From positions 620,001-684,000 of the forward strand of contig NZ_CP045699.1 in NCBI RefSeq assembly GCF_009601765.2: 64,000 nucleotides of DNA, written 5' to 3'. The notes beneath the pieces are model-generated. The model saw nothing but the letters and a program-made list of their open reading frames with translations. It did no database searches and was not told where the DNA came from. The position numbers and the translations under genes are program-made. How positions within the stretch are numbered: the stretch's first letter is position 1; every line of letters begins with the position of its first letter. Shown here one piece after another: positions 1 through 8,915 of this stretch. This DNA is from Vibrio algicola. Its GTDB lineage: Bacteria; Pseudomonadota; Gammaproteobacteria; Enterobacterales; Vibrionaceae.

Positions 1-342
1 AAGTATGATGAAGAAGAACATCATTCCAATGAACCAAGCCTAAAAGCGCCTGAAACCGATGTGGTTTACTTCCAAGATTTATTGTCTGGTGTTGTGAACA
101 CTAACATGGAACTAGACAGCAAGTTGCGTCCATACCTATCTCGCCCTATGCAAGATTTGGATATGATGGAACTGGCGCTACTTCGTCTTGCTATGTACGA
201 AATGACTAAGCGTGATGATGTGCCATATAAAGTTGTGATCAATGAAGCGATTGAGCTAGCAAAAGTCTTTGCAGCCGAAGATAGCCATAAGTTCATTAAC
301 GGTGTGCTGGATAAAGCGGCGCCGCACGTACGCAAAAAATAA
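1..342 (+). CDS. nusB: Transcription antitermination factor NusB (3' part)
   Basis: The frame is open at base 1 and ends with TAA at 342, so about 113 C-terminal residues of a roughly 155-residue protein are visible. The sequence carries the NusB C-terminal helical core ([61 protein letters not shown]). NusB binds boxA RNA with NusE (S10) and supports rRNA antitermination in the cytoplasm. It is followed by its own hairpin terminator and then by thiL and pgpA, the usual enterobacterial and vibrio order. The GTG at 61 is an internal codon and not the start, because the conserved frame continues upstream of it. Confidence 0.95.
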   Translation, partial: KYDEEEHHSNEPSLKAPETDVVYFQDLLSGVVNTNMELDSKLRPYLSRPMQDLDMMELALLRLAMYEMTKRDDVPYKVVINEAIELAKVFAAEDSHKFINGVLDKAAPHVRKK

Positions 343-400
343 AATATTCGTATTTAGAATATTTTTCGCGAGAATATTTTGCGTTAAAATAAGTAATGAA

Positions 401-427
401 AAGGTCAGCCATGTGCTGGCCTTTTTT
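401..427 (+). terminator. Rho-independent terminator after nusB
   Basis: GGTCAGC pairs with GCTGGCC (one G-U) around a short loop and is followed by six T residues. It lies 60 bases past the nusB stop. Confidence 0.75.
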
Positions 428-464
428 GTATAATCAATCCAATGTTTTCGCTCTAGTCTGATTT

Positions 465-616
465 TATACCAATTCCATAAATTTAATGGTCGTTGAAAAT
501 TGAGTACACAGAAAAGTGTCAAAGCCAATGGATGGCCTTTTCTTAAGCGACCAAGGACGGATCAGTGTCTTTTCGGCACATTCAAATTGATCAAATATTA
601 AATGGAATGGGTATTA
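465..616. repeat. Intergenic repeat family A, copy 1 (about 152 bp)
   Basis: The segment begins TATACCAATTCCAT and ends ATGGAATGGGTATTA, giving imperfect terminal inverted repeats. A second copy of the same length, with close identity over most of its span, lies at 22308-22459. No coding potential is evident. It fills most of the nusB-thiL gap. It looks like a small non-autonomous palindromic element of the kind scattered between genes in Vibrionaceae; I cannot name the family with certainty. Confidence 0.75.
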
Positions 617-650
617 TTCAACTTTTGTCATTGTTATAAGTAGAGTTCGT

Positions 651-1709
651 ATGTCTGGTGAATTTAATTTAATCGACCGGTATTTTTCTCATCGTCAGGA
701 AAATCGTTCGGATGTACAACTGGCTCTTGGGGATGATTGTGCATTGCTGACGGTGCCAACAGGCTATCAATTGGCGGTCAGCACCGATACTGTGGTGCTT
801 GGAGTGCACTTTTTAGCCGACGCTAATCCGGCTGATATTGCCTATAAAGCTTTAATGTCTAATATCAGTGATTTGGCCGCGATGGGTGCTACGCCAGCTT
901 GGTTATCAATGGCGATAAGCATGCCCAAGTTTGCTCAAGAGGTTGAGAATAATGCTACTCTAGGCACGGATGATTGGTTTACTGAAAACTGGCTAGAGGC
1001 ATTTTGTGACAGTATGTTTACTTTGGCCAATCAGCATAATTTGCAGTTAATTGGCGGTGATACCACCAATGGCCCACTGACGATCACCTTCACTATTCAA
1101 GGTTTTGTGCCATCAGGACAAGCAATGACACGAAGTGGCGCTAAGTTGGGTGATTGGTTGTATGTCAGTGGTAACCTTGGTGACAGTCAGGCTGGGTTAG
1201 AGGTAATATTAGATCCAAGCAAATCAAACAGGCCGCATGCGCAATATTTAGTACAACAACATTTTCGAGCTCAGTCTCGCATCAATTTTTCGCAATCTTT
1301 GCGTGGTTTAGCATCAAGCTGCATTGATATTTCCGATGGGCTGACTTCTGATCTTCTGCATATTCTCAAGCGTTCAAATGTTAGTGCTCGCTTGAATATT
1401 GATGCGTTGCCTGTTTCAATCCAAAGCTGTGACTTTTACGGCTCAATGGCACAAGCCCAACAAGCAGCGTTAACGAGTGGTGAAGAATATGAATTGTGTT
1501 TTACTGTCCCCGATCAATATAAAACAGAAGTTGATAAATTAGAGGCAACGTCGAATGAAAACTTTGCTAAGGCTTATTGTATTGGGCGAATTATTGCACA
1601 TCCAGAATTAACTCAACAACCAGAAATTCAATTGTATCTCGATGATAAATTACTTAATTCAAACAATAGCAGTAAACTGTTAACTGGTTTTGATCATTTC
1701 AAATCTTAA
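651..1709 (+). CDS. thiL: Thiamine-monophosphate kinase ThiL
   Basis: ThiL phosphorylates thiamine monophosphate with ATP to give thiamine diphosphate, the last step of the pathway. The 352-residue product starts with the family GEFxLIxRYF motif, then LGDDCALL (metal/ATP site), STDT, ISDLAAMGA, IGGDTTNGP, MTRSGAKLGDW, CIDISDGL and SGEEYELCF in the usual order. E. coli ThiL is about 325 residues; the extra length includes a short acidic insert near residues 88-105 (ENNATLGTDDWFTEN region). ATG at 651 matches the family start. pgpA follows 34 bases after the stop, so the two are probably cotranscribed. No damage to motifs is seen. Confidence 0.95.
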   Translation: MSGEFNLIDRYFSHRQENRSDVQLALGDDCALLTVPTGYQLAVSTDTVVLGVHFLADANPADIAYKALMSNISDLAAMGATPAWLSMAISMPKFAQEVENNATLGTDDWFTENWLEAFCDSMFTLANQHNLQLIGGDTTNGPLTITFTIQGFVPSGQAMTRSGAKLGDWLYVSGNLGDSQAGLEVILDPSKSNRPHAQYLVQQHFRAQSRINFSQSLRGLASSCIDISDGLTSDLLHILKRSNVSARLNIDALPVSIQSCDFYGSMAQAQQAALTSGEEYELCFTVPDQYKTEVDKLEATSNENFAKAYCIGRIIAHPELTQQPEIQLYLDDKLLNSNNSSKLLTGFDHFKS

Positions 1710-1743
1710 TAACATCTTTAACGCTTAATAAAAAGGCAACAAC

Positions 1744-2259
1744 ATGTCCAATCAAGCAAGCAATGTAAACCCAAAATCGAGGATTAAACTTTCTAATCCA
1801 TGGCACTTATTAGCGGTAGGGTTTGGCAGTGGTTTGTCTCCGATCATCCCTGGAACCATGGGAACATTAGCTTCTATCCCTTTCTATTACCTCTTGGTTC
1901 AATTGCCGTTAATCGCTTATATCGTAGTGGTAGTGGCGTCTTATTTTATTGGTGTAACCATTTGCCAGAAAACCTCCGATGATATGAAAGTGCATGACCA
2001 TGGCTCTATCGTATGGGATGAGTTTGTTGGCTTTTGGATCACCATGCTCGTAGTGCCTTTAATGGGGATCTCTATTTGGAACTGGCAAATGGTGGTAGCG
2101 GGTTTTGTGCTATTTCGCTTTTTTGATATGGTAAAACCTTGGCCAATTAGCGTGTTAGATCGCCGTGTTGGTGGCGGTTTTGGCATTATGATTGATGATG
2201 TTCTGGCCGGTGTTATGGCGGCAATCGTATTGTATTTTGTCAGTGGTTATTTAATCTAA
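1744..2259 (+). CDS. pgpA: Phosphatidylglycerophosphatase A
   Basis: This inner-membrane lipid phosphatase converts phosphatidylglycerophosphate to phosphatidylglycerol. The 171-residue protein has the family length and a hydrophobic body with at least three likely membrane segments (around residues 24-60, 62-75, 98-125 and the C-terminus). Conserved PgpA features are visible: GSGLSPIIPGTMGTLASIP near the N-terminus, HDHGSIVWDEFVGFW near residue 85-100, FRFFDMVKPWPI and the acidic GGFGIMIDDVLAG segment. It follows thiL closely, matching the nusB-thiL-pgpA cluster of many gammaproteobacteria. Confidence 0.95.
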   Translation: MSNQASNVNPKSRIKLSNPWHLLAVGFGSGLSPIIPGTMGTLASIPFYYLLVQLPLIAYIVVVVASYFIGVTICQKTSDDMKVHDHGSIVWDEFVGFWITMLVVPLMGISIWNWQMVVAGFVLFRFFDMVKPWPISVLDRRVGGGFGIMIDDVLAGVMAAIVLYFVSGYLI

Positions 2260-2294
2260 AATAGTATTATTTTAAAAGTTAGCTAGGAAGAATT

Positions 2295-2642
2295 ATGTCT
2301 AAGAAAGTTTATTGTGTGGCTCAGTTTCAACCGAAAGCCGGCAAGGAAGATGAATTATTTGCAGTGCTGCAAGCATTAGAGCCCAATACATTACGCGAAG
2401 ATGGTTGCATTCAATATGTGGTGACGCGTCATCGCACCAGCCCTTACGCGGGCGGTGAAAGTTATCCGATTGCGTTCCATGAGATTTGGGCAAGCAATGA
2501 AGCGTTTGAAGCACATTGTGACCGTAAAGAAATTGGTGATTTTTTCCAGCAGCAATGTGTGGCAGAAACTGGCTTAGTGGAAAAATCGAATGTCGCGATT
2601 TACAGTGATGAGCCGAATAATTTTGATGCACCTAAAGTTTAA
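2295..2642 (+). CDS. Small antibiotic-biosynthesis-monooxygenase (ABM) domain protein
   Basis: The 115-residue product is a single ferredoxin-like ABM domain of the YgiN type: KKVYCVAQFQPKAGKEDELFAVLQALEPNTLREDGCIQY, then FHEIWASNEAFEAHCDRKEI. Family members form dimers, and some oxidise quinols or polyketides, but many are uncharacterised. A good AGGAAG ribosome site lies just before ATG 2295. It is 35 bases after pgpA and is the last gene before a strong terminator, so it probably rides on the thiL-pgpA transcript. The function here is not known; a quinol monooxygenase role is only a family-level guess. Confidence 0.8.
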   Translation: MSKKVYCVAQFQPKAGKEDELFAVLQALEPNTLREDGCIQYVVTRHRTSPYAGGESYPIAFHEIWASNEAFEAHCDRKEIGDFFQQQCVAETGLVEKSNVAIYSDEPNNFDAPKV

Positions 2643-2660
2643 GTGGTGGAATAAAAATAT

Positions 2661-2697
2661 AAAAAAACGAGCCTCAATATGAGTCTCGTTTTTTTTT
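2661..2697. terminator. Bidirectional terminator between the ABM gene and dxs
   Basis: AACGAGCCTCA pairs with TGAGTCTCGTT (one mismatch) over a 3-base loop, with an A run before and a T run after. It can serve the plus-strand operon and the convergent xseB-ispA-dxs operon. Confidence 0.8.
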
Positions 2698-2737
2698 GTT
2701 TCAATGCTGGTTCTTTTATTTGAATAGAGGCGAGTGC

Positions 2738-4621
2738 TTAAGCTAAATAGGCCTTAATCTGCTTTTCTATTCCTGCTGCATCTAACTCAAGATCAGCATA
2801 TAACTCTTGCTGTGTGCCTTGAGAAACAAAGCGATCGGGTAAACCAAGTTGCAATACCGGTTTGAGTAGTTTTTGCTGCATCATAAACTCAATAACACCA
2901 GATCCTGCGCCGCCAGCAATTACATTTTCTTCCACCGTGACCAGTACATCGTGTGTATTAGCCAGTTCACGGATCAGAGCTTCATCGAGCGGTTTGACAA
3001 AGCGCATATCTGCCACGGTGGCATTAAACGCTTCAGCGGCTTTTACTGCATCTGGCAGGAAAGTACCAAAACATAAAATCGCCACTTTAGGTGTTGTTTT
3101 ATCGTCCTTTTGGCTCGTGCGAACAATACGCCCTTTGCCTATTTCTAATGCGGTCATATCTTGTTGGATCTCTGTGCCACAACCGCTACCGCGTGGGTAA
3201 CGAACCGCACTTGGTCCTTGGTGCATATGACCGGTGTAGAGCATTTGACGACATTCGTTTTCATCGCTTGGCGTCATGATCACCATATTCGGAATGCAGC
3301 GCATAAAACTGAGATCAAACGCACCTTGATGAGTTTGACCATCAGCGCCAACCAGACCGGCGCGATCAATTGCAAACATCACTGGCAAATTCATGATCGC
3401 CACATCGTGGATCAGTTGATCATAACCACGTTGTAGGAAGGTCGAATAAATGGCCACGATAGGGTGATGGCCTGAAATCGCCATCCCAGAGGCCAGCGTA
3501 ACCGCATGTTGCTCGGCAATTGCGACATCAAAATATTGGCTTGGGAACTCTTTAGAAAAACGCACCATGCCAGAGCCTTCACGCATAGCAGGGGTAATTG
3601 CCATGAGTTTCGGATCGGTGGCGGCCATATCACATAAGAAGTCACCGAAGATTTTAGAGAATGTCGGTTTGCCGCCGCTGCTTTTTGGCAACGAACTTTC
3701 TTCTGGATCAAATTTTGGCACGCCATGATAACCAATGGGATCTTTCTCGGCAGGCTCATAGCCTTTGCCTTTTTTGGTCATCACATGCAAAAATTGCGGC
3801 CCTTTAAGGTTGCGCATGTTCTTTAATGTTTTAACCAGTTCATTGACATCGTGTCCGTCAATTGGGCCAATGTAGTTAAAGCCAAGTTCTTCAAACATGG
3901 TACCCGGAACCACCATACCTTTTAAATGTTCTTCAGTGCGGCGTACTAACTCTTTGATTGGTGGCACGTTAGAGAGCACTTTTTTGCCGCCTTCACGGAT
4001 AGAAGTGTAAAAGTTGCCGGTTAATAATTGAGCTAAGTGATTGTTGAGCGCGCCAACATTTTCCGAAATCGACATCTCATTGTCATTTAAGATCACGAGC
4101 ATATCAGAGTGGACATCACCGGCGTGGTTCATGGCTTCAAATGCCATACCCGCAGTAATAGCACCATCGCCGATAACGCTAACCACTTTACGATCTTTCC
4201 CTTCTTTTTGTGCGCCAATCGCCATGCCTAACGCAGCACTGATTGAGGTGGAAGAGTGGCCGACCGATAAGGTGTCGTATTCACTTTCTTCGCGCCACGG
4301 GAAAGGGTGCAAGCCATCTTTTTGACGAATGGTTGAAAGGCGATCGCGGCGTCCGGTTAAAATCTTATGCGGATAAGCTTGGTGACCCACATCCCACACG
4401 AGCTGATCAAAAGGGGTGTGATAGACATAATGCAAAGCGACGGTGAGTTCAACTGTGCCAAGACCAGAAGCTAAGTGACCACTGGATTGGCTAACAGAGT
4501 TGAGCAAATAGGTACGCAGCTCATCACATAATTGAGGTAAGCTTTCTTTTGGTAACGTGCGCAATTCATCCGGCGTATTGGCGAGTGCGAGCGTTGGATA
4601 TTTTGAGATATCAAGAGTCAT
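2738..4621 (-). CDS. dxs: 1-deoxy-D-xylulose-5-phosphate synthase
   Basis: Dxs joins pyruvate and glyceraldehyde 3-phosphate, the entry step of the MEP isoprenoid pathway and a source of precursor for thiamine and pyridoxal. At 627 residues it has the family length. The thiamine-diphosphate site is clear: [15 protein letters not shown] at residues 151-165 with ND at 179-180, His49 in [10 protein letters not shown], and the catalytic-glutamate segment [14 protein letters not shown] in the pyrimidine domain. A C-terminal transketolase-like domain follows. It is the last gene of xseB-ispA-dxs, 36 bases after ispA. Confidence 0.98.
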   Translation of the reverse strand: MTLDISKYPTLALANTPDELRTLPKESLPQLCDELRTYLLNSVSQSSGHLASGLGTVELTVALHYVYHTPFDQLVWDVGHQAYPHKILTGRRDRLSTIRQKDGLHPFPWREESEYDTLSVGHSSTSISAALGMAIGAQKEGKDRKVVSVIGDGAITAGMAFEAMNHAGDVHSDMLVILNDNEMSISENVGALNNHLAQLLTGNFYTSIREGGKKVLSNVPPIKELVRRTEEHLKGMVVPGTMFEELGFNYIGPIDGHDVNELVKTLKNMRNLKGPQFLHVMTKKGKGYEPAEKDPIGYHGVPKFDPEESSLPKSSGGKPTFSKIFGDFLCDMAATDPKLMAITPAMREGSGMVRFSKEFPSQYFDVAIAEQHAVTLASGMAISGHHPIVAIYSTFLQRGYDQLIHDVAIMNLPVMFAIDRAGLVGADGQTHQGAFDLSFMRCIPNMVIMTPSDENECRQMLYTGHMHQGPSAVRYPRGSGCGTEIQQDMTALEIGKGRIVRTSQKDDKTTPKVAILCFGTFLPDAVKAAEAFNATVADMRFVKPLDEALIRELANTHDVLVTVEENVIAGGAGSGVIEFMMQQKLLKPVLQLGLPDRFVSQGTQQELYADLELDAAGIEKQIKAYLA

Positions 4622-4657
4622 AAGGTAGTCGCGCTTATTATGTTAGTTCTTATAATT

Positions 4658-5542
4658 TTAATGGCTACGCTCGACGGCGTATCGTGCGAACTCTTCGAGT
4701 AATCGAGTATTGTACGGTATTGCTTGCAGAGCGAGTAGTGCTTCTTGCAGCAAGTTTTGCGCTTTTTGTTGTGCGCCCTCTAATCCTAGCAGAGCTGGGT
4801 AGGTGCTTTTATTCAGTTCTTGGTCTGAGCCTTGGGGTTTGCCTAACGTTTCAGTGTCACTCGTCACATCTAAAATATCATCGTGAACTTGAAAAGCCAG
4901 ACCGACTGCATCGGCGTATTTATCTAATTGTGGCAATATTTCAATACATTTGGCACCGGCGCATAATGCCCCCATACGAATGGCACATTTGATCAGTGCA
5001 CCGGTTTTGTTGCGATGAATGTTTTCAAGCTCATCGAGTGTAACTGACCGGTTTTCAGCTTCTAAATCTAACGATTGGCCCATGCACATGCCAAGTGCGC
5101 CAGAAGCACGCGCCAGTTCTTGGATTAAACGAATACGTTGCGGTTCGCTGATTGGATCTAAATAACCTTCAGATAAAATAGTAAACGCCAAGGTTTGCAG
5201 TGCGTCACCGGTTAAAATGGCGGTCGCTTCATCAAATTCAATATGGCAAGTGGCTTGACCACGGCGCAATTCATCATCATCCATGGCGGGTAAATCGTCA
5301 TGGATTAATGAATAAGCGTGAATACATTCAATCGCGGCAGCCGGCGTATCAAGTGCATTAGGCTCTAATTCAAACATTTGACCCGTTATATAAACTAAAT
5401 ACGGGCGTGCGCGCTTACCACCTAATAACAAACCGTAGCGCATCGCTTGAGTGAGGGCTTGTTTTTGCTGCGGAATGCGGTCTAACCACGCATTAAGCTG
5501 TTGAGTATTACGGGTTTGATATTCGGTTAACGCCATTTTCAT
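4658..5542 (-). CDS. ispA: Farnesyl diphosphate synthase (geranyltranstransferase)
   Basis: IspA condenses dimethylallyl/geranyl diphosphate with isopentenyl diphosphate to give farnesyl diphosphate. Both aspartate-rich metal motifs are present: DDLPAMDDDELRRG (first) and DDILD (second), along with GGKRARPYLVY. I place the start at ATG 5542, one base after the xseB stop, giving 294 residues, the usual length; ATG 5536 is also possible. A longer reading from ATG 5566 would overlap xseB and adds residues not expected in the family. It sits between xseB and dxs in one operon. Confidence 0.95.
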   Translation of the reverse strand: MKMALTEYQTRNTQQLNAWLDRIPQQKQALTQAMRYGLLLGGKRARPYLVYITGQMFELEPNALDTPAAAIECIHAYSLIHDDLPAMDDDELRRGQATCHIEFDEATAILTGDALQTLAFTILSEGYLDPISEPQRIRLIQELARASGALGMCMGQSLDLEAENRSVTLDELENIHRNKTGALIKCAIRMGALCAGAKCIEILPQLDKYADAVGLAFQVHDDILDVTSDTETLGKPQGSDQELNKSTYPALLGLEGAQQKAQNLLQEALLALQAIPYNTRLLEEFARYAVERSH

Positions 5543-5543
5543 A

Positions 5544-5789
5544 TTAAATATCGCTTTGTGGATCAAACGGAATTAACTCAGCATCATCACTGTCGTTTAA
5601 TAAAATTTCGACACGCTGTTCTGCTTCGCTCAGTTTGCCTTGGCTCACACGGGCAAGAGATATACCGCGTTCAAACTTTTTAAGGGCATCTTCAAGATCT
5701 AAATCACCGTTTTCAAGTTGATCCACCAAGCTATCGAGCTCAGCAAGTGATTCTTCAAAACTCATATTTTCAGGTTTTTTATTGGCCAT
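5544..5789 (-). CDS. xseB: Exodeoxyribonuclease VII small subunit
   Basis: XseB is the small subunit of exonuclease VII, which degrades single-stranded DNA in complex with several copies per XseA. The 81-residue protein shows the family pattern FEESLAELDSLVDQLENGDLDLEDALKKFERGISL followed by a helical segment QGKLSEAEQRVEIL. It is first in xseB-ispA-dxs, with the ispA start directly abutting its stop, suggesting translational coupling. The large subunit gene xseA is not in this window. Confidence 0.95.
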   Translation of the reverse strand: MANKKPENMSFEESLAELDSLVDQLENGDLDLEDALKKFERGISLARVSQGKLSEAEQRVEILLNDSDDAELIPFDPQSDI

Positions 5790-5809
5790 ATTCTTCTGCT
5801 TGGTCGTGA

Positions 5810-5851
5810 TACCCGTATGAGAGTGAAAGCCTTGGCTTAACGCGGGTATTT
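5810..5851. repeat. Short inverted repeat with ATACCCG ends
   Basis: ATACCCG and CGGGTAT bound about 42 bases in the xseB-thiI divergent region. The ends resemble those of the larger family B repeat (12178-12305) and of the short one at 13781-13826, so it may be a deleted relic of such an element. Confidence 0.45.
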
Positions 5852-5963
5852 TAGAAGGTTAATTGTATTTATCCCTAGAGACTGAAACAAGGGCTAATCT
5901 CATGTTTGTCACATTCATTTCAATATATTTTTAACTTTAATCTAGTAACAGGGGAAATCAATT

Positions 5964-5990
5964 TTGTCGGTGGATAATGTAGTGTATAAT
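5964..5990 (+). promoter_or_regulatory. Candidate sigma-70 promoter for thiI
   Basis: A perfect TATAAT occupies 5985-5990. Upstream T-rich TTTTGT lies 17 bases before it (TTGTCG is only 15 bases before). The predicted transcript would begin near 5997 with a leader of about 125 bases before thiI. Sequence-only prediction. Confidence 0.45.
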
Positions 5991-6120
5991 TTTGCGCCTC
6001 AGATTTGGCGATATCTTAACCTAGTTGATAGCGATGAGCTTCAGTTGAATAAGCTCTTAAACTTAAACATAGAGAATGAAGGTATTGCGCTCCGTAACCC
6101 GATTAAAAGCGAATCATAAT

Positions 6121-7569
6121 ATGAAGTTTATTGTTAAGCCCCATCCAGAAATTTTTGTCAAAAGTGACTCGGTCCGTAAACGTTTTACCCGAGCTCTGGA
6201 GCGCAATATTCGCACTATTATCCAACGTAGAACGGACTCTGTTGCGGTATTTAACCGTCGTGACCATATTGAAGTGGCGGCTAATAGCGATAAATATTTT
6301 GCCGAAGTGCTGGAAATTCTCACCCATACACCGGGGATTCATCACTCACTTGAAGTGGTGCAGTCAGAATTTACCGATATGCACAATATTTACGAGCAAG
6401 CATTAGTGCAAAGCCGTGATCTTATTGTTGATAAAACCTTTGTTGTGCGTGTTAAGCGCCGTGGCAAACATGATTTTACCTCAATTGATGTAGAACGTTA
6501 CGTGGGTGGCGGTTTAAACCAAGCGGTAGAATCGGCCAAAGTGAAACTCAACAAGCCGGATGTCACGGTTAATATTGAGATTGATGGCGATACGCTCAAT
6601 CAAGTAGTGGCGCGTCATAAAGGTTTAGGCGGTTTTCCTCTTGGTACTCAAGAAGATGTATTAAGCCTGATCTCTGGTGGTTTTGACTCAGGCGTTTCAA
6701 GTTATTTACACATTAAACGCGGCTCTAAAACCCATTTCTGCTTCTTTAATTTAGGCGGTCCTGCGCATGAGATTGGCGTAAAACAGGTGTCGCACTTTAT
6801 TTGGAATAAGTACGGTTCGTCAGCCAAAGTGAAATTTGTCGCTGTCGATTTTGAACCGGTTGTAGCTGAAATTCTTGAAAAAGTTGATGATGGCCAGATG
6901 GGCGTGGTACTTAAGCGTATGTTTATGCGCGCCGGTGGCATGATTGCTGAAAAATTTGGCATTGAAGCTTTAGTAACAGGCGAAGCGCTTGGACAAGTAT
7001 CCAGCCAAACCTTAACTAACTTACGTTTGATTGATAACGTCACCGACACATTAATTCTGCGCCCGCTGATCAACTGGGATAAAGAAGACATCATTAATGT
7101 GGCGCGTGATATCGGCACCGAAGACTTTGCCAAAGTGATGCCAGAATACTGTGGTGTGATCTCGAAAAAACCAACCGTTAAAGCGGTCAAAGCCAAACTT
7201 GAAAAAGAAGAATTGAATTTTGATTTCGATATTCTAGAGCAAGTGGTGATGAATGCGCGCGTGATGGATATTCGAGATATTGAAGCACAAAGCCAAGAGC
7301 AAGCGCCAGAAGTGGAGCAAGTTGCGGAAATCGCAACAAATGCTGTGGTGCTGGATATCCGTAGCCCAGATGAGCAAGAGACCAGCCCACTTAAGATCGC
7401 CGATGTTGAAGTGAAACATTTGCCGTTTTATAAATTGGCCACTCAATTTGGCGATTTAGATCAAGCTAAAGAGTACTTATTGTATTGCGATCGTGGTGTC
7501 ATGAGTCGCTTGCAAGCTTTGTATCTACAAGATCTTGGTTTTAATAATGTTAAAGTGTATCGCCCTTAG
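6121..7569 (+). CDS. thiI: tRNA 4-thiouridine synthase / thiamine sulfurtransferase ThiI
   Basis: ThiI uses ATP and persulfide sulfur to make 4-thiouridine at tRNA position 8 and also helps thiazole synthesis. The 482-residue protein has a ferredoxin-like and THUMP N-terminus, a PP-loop SGGFDS at residues 185-190, Cys344 in [12 protein letters not shown], and a C-terminal rhodanese domain with catalytic Cys456 in [11 protein letters not shown]. These positions equal those in the E. coli enzyme. ATG 6121 matches the family start MKFI; an upstream in-frame ATG at 6076 would add 15 unconserved residues. Divergent from xseB-ispA-dxs, and linked in role because Dxs product also feeds thiazole. Confidence 0.97.
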   Translation: MKFIVKPHPEIFVKSDSVRKRFTRALERNIRTIIQRRTDSVAVFNRRDHIEVAANSDKYFAEVLEILTHTPGIHHSLEVVQSEFTDMHNIYEQALVQSRDLIVDKTFVVRVKRRGKHDFTSIDVERYVGGGLNQAVESAKVKLNKPDVTVNIEIDGDTLNQVVARHKGLGGFPLGTQEDVLSLISGGFDSGVSSYLHIKRGSKTHFCFFNLGGPAHEIGVKQVSHFIWNKYGSSAKVKFVAVDFEPVVAEILEKVDDGQMGVVLKRMFMRAGGMIAEKFGIEALVTGEALGQVSSQTLTNLRLIDNVTDTLILRPLINWDKEDIINVARDIGTEDFAKVMPEYCGVISKKPTVKAVKAKLEKEELNFDFDILEQVVMNARVMDIRDIEAQSQEQAPEVEQVAEIATNAVVLDIRSPDEQETSPLKIADVEVKHLPFYKLATQFGDLDQAKEYLLYCDRGVMSRLQALYLQDLGFNNVKVYRP

Positions 7570-7639
7570 TTTTTTGACTCAGTGAATGATTAAACGGTTC
7601 AAGTTAATTATTTAAAATAACGCTCTAAAGTAAAAAGTA

Positions 7640-7680
7640 AAATGCCGACATTGACGTTATTTCAATTGTCGGCATTTTTG
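7640..7680 (+). terminator. Rho-independent terminator after thiI
   Basis: AAATGCCGAC pairs with GTCGGCATTT around an 18-base loop, followed by T residues. Confidence 0.75.
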
Positions 7681-7696
7681 TATTATTACAATAAGC

Positions 7697-7888
7697 AAAA
7701 AAAAAGCACAGCCGACTAAAAAGCCGACTGTGCGCAAAGTTTGATAAATAATCAAAATACTATAAAAGTAAAGCAATGAGGGACTATCGCTTTACTGAAA
7801 ACTCAAAAAGAGTTAATGCAAACACAACATTAGCATTAGTAAATTACAAGGTGATCCTTGCGAATACATCGAGTAAGTCATTAATGTG
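7697..7888 (-). ncRNA. gcvB: Putative GcvB small RNA
   Basis: On the minus strand, divergent from gcvA, there is a promoter-like pair (TTGCTG at 7923-7918, 17-base gap, TATATT at 7900-7895), a non-coding stretch of about 190 bases, and a strong terminator: an 11-bp stem at 7706-7733 (two G-U pairs) followed by nine U residues. The body contains GTTGTGTTTGCA (7828-7817), identical to a stretch of the GU-rich R1 target-pairing region of E. coli GcvB, plus hairpins with arms at 7800-7814, 7767-7796 and 7741-7755. In E. coli, gcvB likewise lies divergent from gcvA and represses amino-acid and peptide transporter mRNAs with Hfq. Seen: promoter, seed, terminator, location. Inferred: identity and exact ends. 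Confidence 0.8.
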
Positions 7889-7932
7889 GGATGAAATATA
7901 GAGTTTTAATGGTAGTTCAGCAATGGACAATT

Positions 7933-7938
7933 TATAAT
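7933..7938 (+). promoter_or_regulatory. Candidate -10 element for gcvA
   Basis: A perfect TATAAT lies 37 bases upstream of the gcvA start; no good -35 is seen, consistent with a regulated promoter. It sits within 40 bases of the divergent putative gcvB promoter, so a regulator bound here could control both. Confidence 0.4.
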
Positions 7939-7975
7939 ACTTCGCATAAGAAAAATTAATGAGTAGGTTTTGATT

Positions 7976-8915
7976 ATGGCACGACGTTTACCCCCACTAA
8001 ATTCATTGCGCGTTTTTGAAGCAGCCGCACGTTACTTGAGTTTTACACGCGCTGCTGAAGAATTGTTCGTTACCCAAGCGGCAGTCAGTCATCAAGTCAA
8101 AGCATTAGAAGAATTTTTAGGAATGAAGCTGTTCCGCCGTCGAAATCGCTCCTTATTACTGACTGAAGAAGGCCAAAGTTATTTTCTCGATCTGAAAGAT
8201 ATTTTCACCGCCATCTCTGATGCCACTGATAAAGTATTAGAGCGCAGTGAAAAGGGCGCGTTGACGATCAGCTTGCCGCCGAGTTTTGCCATCCAATGGC
8301 TAGTGCCTCGCTTGGCCGATTTTAATGCTCAAGAGCCGGATATCGATGTGCGTATTAAAGCGGTCGATATGGATGATGGTTCTTTGTCAGATGATGTTGA
8401 TGTGGCGATTTATTATGGCCGTGGCAATTGGCCGGGTGTTCGCGCCGATAAACTCTATTTAGAATGTTTGATCCCCGTGTGTTCACCGCAGTTATTACTG
8501 GGGGCGAAGCCTTTTAACTGGGCTTGAAGATTTAAAGCATCACACCTTGTTGCATGACAGCATGCGTAAGCATTGGAAAAGCTTTATGAAAGAACATCAA
8601 GTGGATGGTGTTAGTGTGAATCATGGCCCGATCTTTAGTCACTCGATGATGGTGATCCAAGCGGCAATGCATGGTCAGGGGATCGTTGTCAATAATGTAT
8701 TGGTGCAACCTGATCTCGATGCTGGGCGTTTGGTGCAACCGTTTGACGAAGTGTTGATGAGTAAAAACGCCTTCTATGTAGTGTGTGATAATAAACAAGC
8801 CGATAGCGGCCGTGTGGCGACCTTCCGTGATTGGATGATAAGCAAAGCAGCAGCAGAACAAGATGTGTTACTCGACAATGATTTAGAAGAAAACCATTTA
8901 GGCAATCAAGCATGA
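7976..8915 (+). pseudogene. gcvA: Glycine-cleavage regulator GcvA, interrupted by a frameshift
   Basis: This LysR-family regulator begins MARRLPPLNSLRVFEAAARYLSFTRAAEELF with a winged-helix DNA-binding domain (about residues 1-62) and the GcvA-specific FRRRNRSLLLTEEGQSYF. Frame 1 runs from 7976 to a TGA at 8525-8527. The rest of the protein (GLEDLKHHTLLHD..., NHGPIFSHSMMV, SKNAFYVVCDNKQ, AAAEQD) continues in the next frame to 8915. Removing one T from the TTTT run at 8512-8515 restores an unbroken reading, with KPLTGLEDLKHHTLL across the junction. So one base is inserted relative to an intact gene: either a real inactivation or a sequencing error. An alternative TTG start at 7970 is unlikely. 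The next gene overlaps its end by ATGA. Confidence 0.88.

Noticed and set aside
2862..4446. Several plus-strand frames of 60-110 residues
   Set aside because: They lie entirely antisense to dxs, which is fully conserved, and have no start signals.
6076..6120. Upstream start for thiI at ATG 6076
   Set aside because: ThiI families begin at MKFI, encoded at 6121; the extra residues are unconserved.
8547..8915. A separate small plus-strand gene downstream of gcvA
   Set aside because: Its sequence (NHGPIFSHSMMV, SKNAFYVVC, AAAEQD) is the C-terminal half of GcvA; it is the shifted remainder of one gene.
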